DNA from: DAIDKA01 sp035487155
GTDB lineage: Bacteria; Pseudomonadota; Gammaproteobacteria; Steroidobacterales; Steroidobacteraceae
Assembly: GCA_035487155.1 (NCBI GenBank)
Contig: DATHMK010000016.1
Coordinates: 18,647-82,646 of the forward strand
DNA length: 64,000 bases
Reading direction: 5' to 3'
Part shown: in pieces, positions 59,282-64,000 of the stretch
Position numbering within the stretch: the first letter of the stretch is position 1
How the letters are laid out: each line of letters opens with the position of its first letter
Notes under the pieces: generated by a model
Databases searched by the model: none
What the model saw: the letters and a program-made list of their open reading frames with translations, nothing else
What the model was told of the DNA's origin: nothing
Made by a program: the position numbers and the translations under genes

Positions 59282-60406
59282 ATGTCACGCATGAGGCTGG
59301 AACAATGGGAGAGCCTGCCGGAGCTCTACCGACGGGAGCTGCGTGACAACGGCTACCAATCCGACCCGGCGCAGCTGGCGGCCGTTGCGGCGCTGTCGCA
59401 ACTGCGCCAACGCCTGATCCGTCAGCACCGCGCCGCCAGCAAGGGTCTGCAGCTGCTGCGCGCGCTGTTGCGACGCGCGCCGCAAGCGCCGGAACCCGGA
59501 CTGTACCTGTGGGGCGCCGTAGGCAGCGGCAAGACCTGGCTGATGGATATGTTCTATGCCAGCCTGCCCTTCGCCCAGAAACGCCGCCGGCATTTCCATC
59601 GCTTCATGCAGGATGTGCATCAGGGGCTGAAGCAGAACGCGGGCCACCAGGCACCCCTCGAGCGCGTCGCTGACAGCATTGCCGCCGGTGTCGAGGTGCT
59701 GTGCTTCGATGAGTTCTACGTCAGCGACATCGCCGATGCCATGATACTGGGCACCCTGCTGGCCGCGCTGTTCGCGCGCGGCGTCACGTTGGTGACCACC
59801 TCGAATTCGCCGCCGGATGAACTGTACCGCGACGGCCTGCAGCGCCAGCGGTTCCTGGCGGCCATAGAACTGCTTAAGCGCCATACCCGGGTGCTGCACA
59901 TGGACAACGGTACCGACTACCGCTTGCGCCGCCTCACCCGTGCGGGCACCTACCTGCTGAGCGCCAACCCGGACACCGAGGCACGGCTCGCGGGACTGTT
60001 TCGCGGCCTGACCCATGGCGGCAGCGCAAAACCCGGCGCGATCGAGATCGCCGGCCGGCCGATCGCGACCATGGCACAGGCTGCACTGGCCATCTGGTTC
60101 GAATTCGCGGCCATCTGCGAGGGTCCGCGCAGCACCGAGGACTACATCGAAGTGGCGCGCACCTGGCCCACGGTGCTGGTTGCGCATGTGCCGGTGCTGA
60201 CGGCGCAGGATGAAGACGCCGCCCGTCGCTTCATCGCGCTCGTGGACGAACTCTATGACCGGCGTGTGAACCTAGTGGTGACCGCCGCCGCACCGCTGTT
60301 GCAGCTGTACCAGGGTGAACGGCTGCAATTTGAGTTTCAGCGCACGCTCAGTCGCCTGACAGAAATGCAGACTCCTGAATATCTTTCGCAGCCGCATCGG
60401 CCCTGA
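59282..60406 (+). CDS. zapE: Cell-division ATPase ZapE (AFG1-like)
   Basis: 374 residues. The AAA+ domain has Walker A LWGAVGSGKTWLMD and Walker B EVLCFDEFYVSDIADAMIL, followed by TTSNSPPDELYRDGLQRQRFL (sensor 1). In E. coli ZapE acts at the Z ring and in mitochondria AFG1 acts in protein quality control. The start is at 59282; an ATG at 59291 is an alternative. It follows ETF-QO at 7 nt. Confidence 0.93.
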   Translation: MSRMRLEQWESLPELYRRELRDNGYQSDPAQLAAVAALSQLRQRLIRQHRAASKGLQLLRALLRRAPQAPEPGLYLWGAVGSGKTWLMDMFYASLPFAQKRRRHFHRFMQDVHQGLKQNAGHQAPLERVADSIAAGVEVLCFDEFYVSDIADAMILGTLLAALFARGVTLVTTSNSPPDELYRDGLQRQRFLAAIELLKRHTRVLHMDNGTDYRLRRLTRAGTYLLSANPDTEARLAGLFRGLTHGGSAKPGAIEIAGRPIATMAQAALAIWFEFAAICEGPRSTEDYIEVARTWPTVLVAHVPVLTAQDEDAARRFIALVDELYDRRVNLVVTAAAPLLQLYQGERLQFEFQRTLSRLTEMQTPEYLSQPHRP

Positions 60407-60427
60407 TCCAATGCGATCCGCCCGGCG

Positions 60428-60433
60428 TATACT
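60428..60433 (+). promoter_or_regulatory. -10-like box (TATACT) before the NAD-glutamate dehydrogenase gene
   Basis: TATACT ends 7 nt before the ATG at 60441. No Shine-Dalgarno is present in GCGCGCC between them, and no good -35 is seen. It fits a leaderless start. Confidence 0.45.
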
Positions 60434-60440
60434 GCGCGCC

Positions 60441-63400
60441 ATGTCAGCCGAGATACCCGCGGCCCGGGTTCGCCTCATCAAGCGCATCATCATCGCCGCG
60501 CGCACCGCCGGCGACGCTGATACCACCTCGTTCCTCACGCGTTATTTCAGCGGGGTCGCCCAGGAGGACCTGCTGGCGCGCGATCCTGATTATCTGGCGC
60601 GCGTTGCCATGGCGCATCGTGAGGTCGGTGCGCAGCGGGCGGCCGGGCGCCCCACGGTCGCCATTCTGGCCGTCGATAACCCCCACACGCTGGTTGCGGT
60701 GGTCACCGATGACATGCCCTTCCTGGTGGACTCCCTGCTGCTGGCATTCGGCAGTCTCGGCGTCGGCGTGCATCTGATCATCCATCCAGTCATCGACACG
60801 CGGCGCGATCGCAGCGGCCGGATGGTGTCCGCCGAAATTGCCGCAAGTGGGCGCCGCGAGTCGTGGCAGTTGTTCGAAGTGGACCGGCAGATCAGTGCCG
60901 AACGGCTGCAGCAGATCATCAGCACCCTGACGGCGACCCTCGCCGATGTGCGGGTGGCCGTGGCTGACTGGCAGCCCATGCTGCAGCAGGCGCGGGCCGC
61001 CTCACTCGACCTGCAGGCCAGCGGCGTGCCCCGCGATGCGGATGCCACCGAGGCCCAGGCGCTCATCGAGTGGATGGTGGAGGGTCATTTTACCTTCCTG
61101 GGCTATCGTCGCTATCGTCTGCGCCGCGGCGCGCGGCGTGATCTGCTGGTACCGCAGACCCAATCCGGCCTGGGCATCTTGCGAGCCGCGCGTTCGGGTA
61201 GCGGTCCGGCCGCGCCGACGGTCCTCGGCGGGGCCCTGCGGCGCGAGGCGCGCAGCGCCCGTGCGGTGCTGGTGACCAAGGCGAATTCGCGTGCCACCGT
61301 GCACCGTGGCAGTTATCTGGACTATGTCGGGGTGCGCACCTTCGATGCGCGCGGCCGGGTCACGGGGGAACACCGGTTCCTGGGACTGTGGACCTCCTCG
61401 GCCTATGAGAGCAGTCCACGTACCGTCCCACTGCTGAAGGACAAGATCAACGCGGTCATGGGCGCCTTCAGTGCGCCGCCCGGCAGCCACGATGCCAAGG
61501 CCCTGGCGCACGTGCTGGAGACCTACCCGCGCGATGATCTGTTCCAGGCCACCGTCCCCGAACTGATTCGCAGCGTCCGCGGCATCGTCAACCTGTACGA
61601 GCGCGCGCAGGTGCGGCTGTTTGCGCGTCGTGATCCCTTCGGACGCTTCTATTCCTGCCTGGTCTACGTGCCCCGCGACCGCTATGACAGCCGGGTGCGC
61701 GCGCGCATCGAAGCGGTGCTGCGCAGCGCGCTCGGCGGGACCACCGTGGAAACGCAGGTTCAGCTTTCCGAATCCACGCTTGCCCGGCTGCATGTCGTGG
61801 TGCGCCTGGGGTCCGACCCGCCGCCGCGGGTGGATGTGGCGAAGATCGAACGCGCCCTGGCCCGCGCCGCCTCGACCTGGCAGGCCGGATTGCGCGATGC
61901 CTTGACCGGCGCCATGGACGAGGCCGCCGCCCTGGATCTTTGGACGCGCTTTGCCCAGGTGTTTCCGGCCGCCTACACCGAACAGGTGACCCCAGCCGCA
62001 GCGCTGGAGGATATCGCGGAGCTCGTGGCCCTGGGAGCCGAGGCTGACGCCATGCGTCTGCGGCTGCACCGCGCCGCCGGCGAAGCCGACACGCAATTGC
62101 ACCTGACGCTGTATCGCCGCGGCGCCGCGGTCTCGATATCCGACGTGGTGCCGGTGATGGAGAACTTCGGTCTGCGCGTCATCGCCGAGCAGCCCTATGA
62201 GATTCGCTGGCCAGAAGGCACCCATGCACGCATCCAGGATTTTGAACTGGCGCACGCAACGCCCTTCGACATCGGCAGACTCGGCTCGAAGCTTACCGAC
62301 GCCATCGCCAGTGTCTGGTTCGGCACCACGGAGAATGACGGCTTCAATCGCCTGCTGCCGCTGACGGGTCTGGCGGTGCGCGAAATCATGCTGCTGCGGG
62401 CCTGCGGGCGTTATCTGCTGCAGACCGGCCTGCCCTTCAGCCAGGCCTACATGGAGCGCGTGCTGCAGGCCAATCCGGGCATCACCCTCAAACTGTTCCA
62501 GCTGTTTGAGCGGCGGATGAATCCGGCGCGCTCCGCCACTGCGCGCGCGAAGTCCGAGACGCTGGAGGAGTCCATTGCCCACGCTCTTGAGGCCGTGACG
62601 AGCCTGGATGCGGACCGGATCCTGCGTGCTTTCCTGCACGTGGTCCGAGCCATGCTGCGCACCAACTTCTGGCAGCAGCGCGATGGCATGAACCGGCCCT
62701 GCCTGTCGTTCAAGCTGGACTCCCAGGCGATCCCTGAGCTGCCGCTGCCCCGTCCGCTGTACGAGGTTTTCATCTACAGCCCCGAGGTCGAAGCCATTCA
62801 TCTGCGCATGGCGCCGGTGGCCCGTGGGGGCATCCGCTGGTCGGACCGGCGCGAGGACTTCCGCACCGAAATACTGGGGCTGATGAAGGCCCAGAACGTC
62901 AAGAACACCGTGATCGTACCGATGGGCGCCAAGGGCGGCTTCGTGATCAAGCGCCCGCAGGGGAGCAGCGCCGAGGAACGCCAGCGCGAGGCCATCCACT
63001 GCTACCAGACCTTCATGCGCGGTCTGCTCGACCTCACCGACAACATCGTCAATGACGGCATCGTGCCCCCGCCGCTGGTGGTACGGCGCGATCCGGATGA
63101 TCCCTATCTGGTGGTCGCCGCCGACAAGGGCACGGCCAGTTTCTCCGACATCGCCAACGCGGTGTCCGCCGAATATTCCTTCTGGCTGGGGGATGCCTTT
63201 GCCTCCGGAGGTTCGGCCGGTTACGACCACAAGCAGATGGGCATCACGGCCCGTGGCGCCTGGGAGTCGGTGAAGCGCCACTTCCGCGAGCTCGGCCGCG
63301 ACATCCAGGCCGAGGACTTCTCGGTGTGCGGCATCGGTGACATGTCCGGAGATGTCTTCGGCAACGGCATGCTGCTGTCACGGCACATCCGCCTGCTCGC

Positions 63401-64000
63401 GGCGTTCGATCACCGGCATATATTTGTGGATCCCACACCGGATGTCGCCGCAAGCTTCGCCGAACGTGCGCGGCTGTTTGCGCTGCCCCGCTCCTCCTGG
63501 GACGACTACTCGAAGAAACTCATATCGCGCGGCGGCGGGGTCTTCGCGCGCAGCGCGAAATCCATCACGCTCTCGGCGCAGATGCGCGAACTGCTGGGTC
63601 TGGATGTGGCCAGTGCCACGCCCCTGGAGATCATCCGCGCCATTCTCACCATGCCCGTGGACCTGCTGTGGAACGGTGGCATCGGCACCTACGTGAAGGC
63701 CACGAGCGAAAGCCATGCGCAGATCGGCGACCGTGCCAACGACGCACTGCGGGTCAACGGCGCGGAGCTGCACGCAAAGGTCGTGGGCGAAGGCGGCAAC
63801 CTGGGTTTGTCGCAGCTGGGTCGGGTCGAATATGCCCTCAAGGGCGGCCGCCTGAACACCGACTTCATCGACAACTCCGCCGGCGTCAACACCTCGGATG
63901 TCGAGGTGAACCTGAAGATCCTGCTCAATCCATTGGTGCTCGCCGGCAAGCTGCGCTTGAAGGAGCGCGACCAGGTGTTGACGCGCATGACCGCGGATGT
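60441..64000 (+). CDS. Large NAD-dependent glutamate dehydrogenase (GDH2 type), 3' end outside window
   Basis: 1186 residues are visible of a protein usually near 1600. The start is the ATG at 60441 (MSAEIPAARVRLIKRI). ACT-like regulatory segments lie in the first half (VTDDMPFLVDSLLLAFGSLGV is a typical opening). The catalytic core begins near residue 785 with APVARGGIRWSDRREDFRTEILGLMKAQ and VPMGAKGGFV (Lys and Gly of the glutamate site), then the NAD domain with GDMSGDVFGNGMLLS and VVGEGGNLGLSQ. It deaminates glutamate to 2-oxoglutarate for catabolism. The frame runs off the right edge. Confidence 0.95.
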   Translation, partial: MSAEIPAARVRLIKRIIIAARTAGDADTTSFLTRYFSGVAQEDLLARDPDYLARVAMAHREVGAQRAAGRPTVAILAVDNPHTLVAVVTDDMPFLVDSLLLAFGSLGVGVHLIIHPVIDTRRDRSGRMVSAEIAASGRRESWQLFEVDRQISAERLQQIISTLTATLADVRVAVADWQPMLQQARAASLDLQASGVPRDADATEAQALIEWMVEGHFTFLGYRRYRLRRGARRDLLVPQTQSGLGILRAARSGSGPAAPTVLGGALRREARSARAVLVTKANSRATVHRGSYLDYVGVRTFDARGRVTGEHRFLGLWTSSAYESSPRTVPLLKDKINAVMGAFSAPPGSHDAKALAHVLETYPRDDLFQATVPELIRSVRGIVNLYERAQVRLFARRDPFGRFYSCLVYVPRDRYDSRVRARIEAVLRSALGGTTVETQVQLSESTLARLHVVVRLGSDPPPRVDVAKIERALARAASTWQAGLRDALTGAMDEAAALDLWTRFAQVFPAAYTEQVTPAAALEDIAELVALGAEADAMRLRLHRAAGEADTQLHLTLYRRGAAVSISDVVPVMENFGLRVIAEQPYEIRWPEGTHARIQDFELAHATPFDIGRLGSKLTDAIASVWFGTTENDGFNRLLPLTGLAVREIMLLRACGRYLLQTGLPFSQAYMERVLQANPGITLKLFQLFERRMNPARSATARAKSETLEESIAHALEAVTSLDADRILRAFLHVVRAMLRTNFWQQRDGMNRPCLSFKLDSQAIPELPLPRPLYEVFIYSPEVEAIHLRMAPVARGGIRWSDRREDFRTEILGLMKAQNVKNTVIVPMGAKGGFVIKRPQGSSAEERQREAIHCYQTFMRGLLDLTDNIVNDGIVPPPLVVRRDPDDPYLVVAADKGTASFSDIANAVSAEYSFWLGDAFASGGSAGYDHKQMGITARGAWESVKRHFRELGRDIQAEDFSVCGIGDMSGDVFGNGMLLSRHIRLLAAFDHRHIFVDPTPDVAASFAERARLFALPRSSWDDYSKKLISRGGGVFARSAKSITLSAQMRELLGLDVASATPLEIIRAILTMPVDLLWNGGIGTYVKATSESHAQIGDRANDALRVNGAELHAKVVGEGGNLGLSQLGRVEYALKGGRLNTDFIDNSAGVNTSDVEVNLKILLNPLVLAGKLRLKERDQVLTRMTAD

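Noticed and set aside
61002..63281. 759-codon open frame on the minus strand
   Set aside because: It is antisense to the NAD-glutamate dehydrogenase, whose conserved motifs are unmistakable. The composition (His, Gly, Gln, Arg-rich, no recognisable domain) is that of a shadow frame in GC-rich DNA.
1..64000. CRISPR array, prophage, insertion sequence or integron
   Set aside because: I saw no regularly spaced direct repeats, no transposase, no phage structural gene and no inverted terminal repeats. XerD is the chromosomal recombinase next to dsbC, not an integrase.

Overview
The window is GC-rich, densely coded bacterial chromosome with no phage, insertion sequence or CRISPR array. The gene order around mltF-tadA-guaAB-xseA-der-bamB-yfgM-hisS-rodZ-pilF-rlmN-ndk-iscA-iscS-trmJ-suhB follows the block known from Escherichia coli and other Gammaproteobacteria. 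An UrcA-family protein, a large NAD-glutamate dehydrogenase, an ETF-ubiquinone oxidoreductase and a TonB receptor suggest a free-living aerobic gammaproteobacterium, perhaps from the Xanthomonadales/Nevskiales/Steroidobacterales side. That placement is inference; no rRNA gene is present.

Layout. 1-1.2 kb: end of mltF and tadA. 1.2-13.6 kb: an accessory block between tadA and guaA. It holds a YqjI-like PadR regulator, a ClC channel, a VOC protein, an ArsR/AHSA1 pair, an aldo/keto reductase, a large winged-helix/NTPase regulator, UrcA, DUF4242, a zinc-ribbon/site-2-protease pair, a PhnB-like protein and a HEAT-repeat protein. 13.6-30.8 kb: housekeeping core, namely purine synthesis (guaBA), xseA, an M23 peptidase, der, bamB, yfgM, hisS, rodZ, pilF, rlmN, ndk, iscA, a TrmJ-IscS-IscU-like fusion gene and suhB. 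30.8-40.6 kb: amino-acid permease, TerC, and a long leftward set (ECF sigma, membrane anti-sigma candidate, PDZ protein, queA, tgt, yajC, secD, secF). 40.66 kb: tRNA-Leu(CAA). 40.8-44.2 kb: an FTR1-like membrane protein beside a TonB-dependent receptor. 44.6-54.9 kb: SRAP protein, CSS-EAL phosphodiesterase, a ferritin-like/Fe-S/CDGSH multidomain protein, a two-lobed retropepsin-TPR protein, a nucleotidyltransferase, an alpha/beta hydrolase, a NUDIX hydrolase, fdxA and a DsbC-like protein. 55-64 kb: xerD, an acyltransferase, a short-chain dehydrogenase, ETF-QO, zapE and the first two thirds of an NAD-glutamate dehydrogenase.

The most unusual object is the 774-residue open frame at 27537-29861. 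It joins a tRNA methyltransferase (TrmJ), a complete cysteine desulfurase (IscS) and a C-terminal IscU-like domain that has lost all but one scaffold ligand. iscR, a separate iscU, hscBA and fdx are all absent, so the usual isc operon has been reduced to this fusion plus iscA. A second recurring pattern is a -10-like box 5-7 nt upstream of the start codon with no Shine-Dalgarno sequence, seen at several genes, which predicts leaderless mRNAs.
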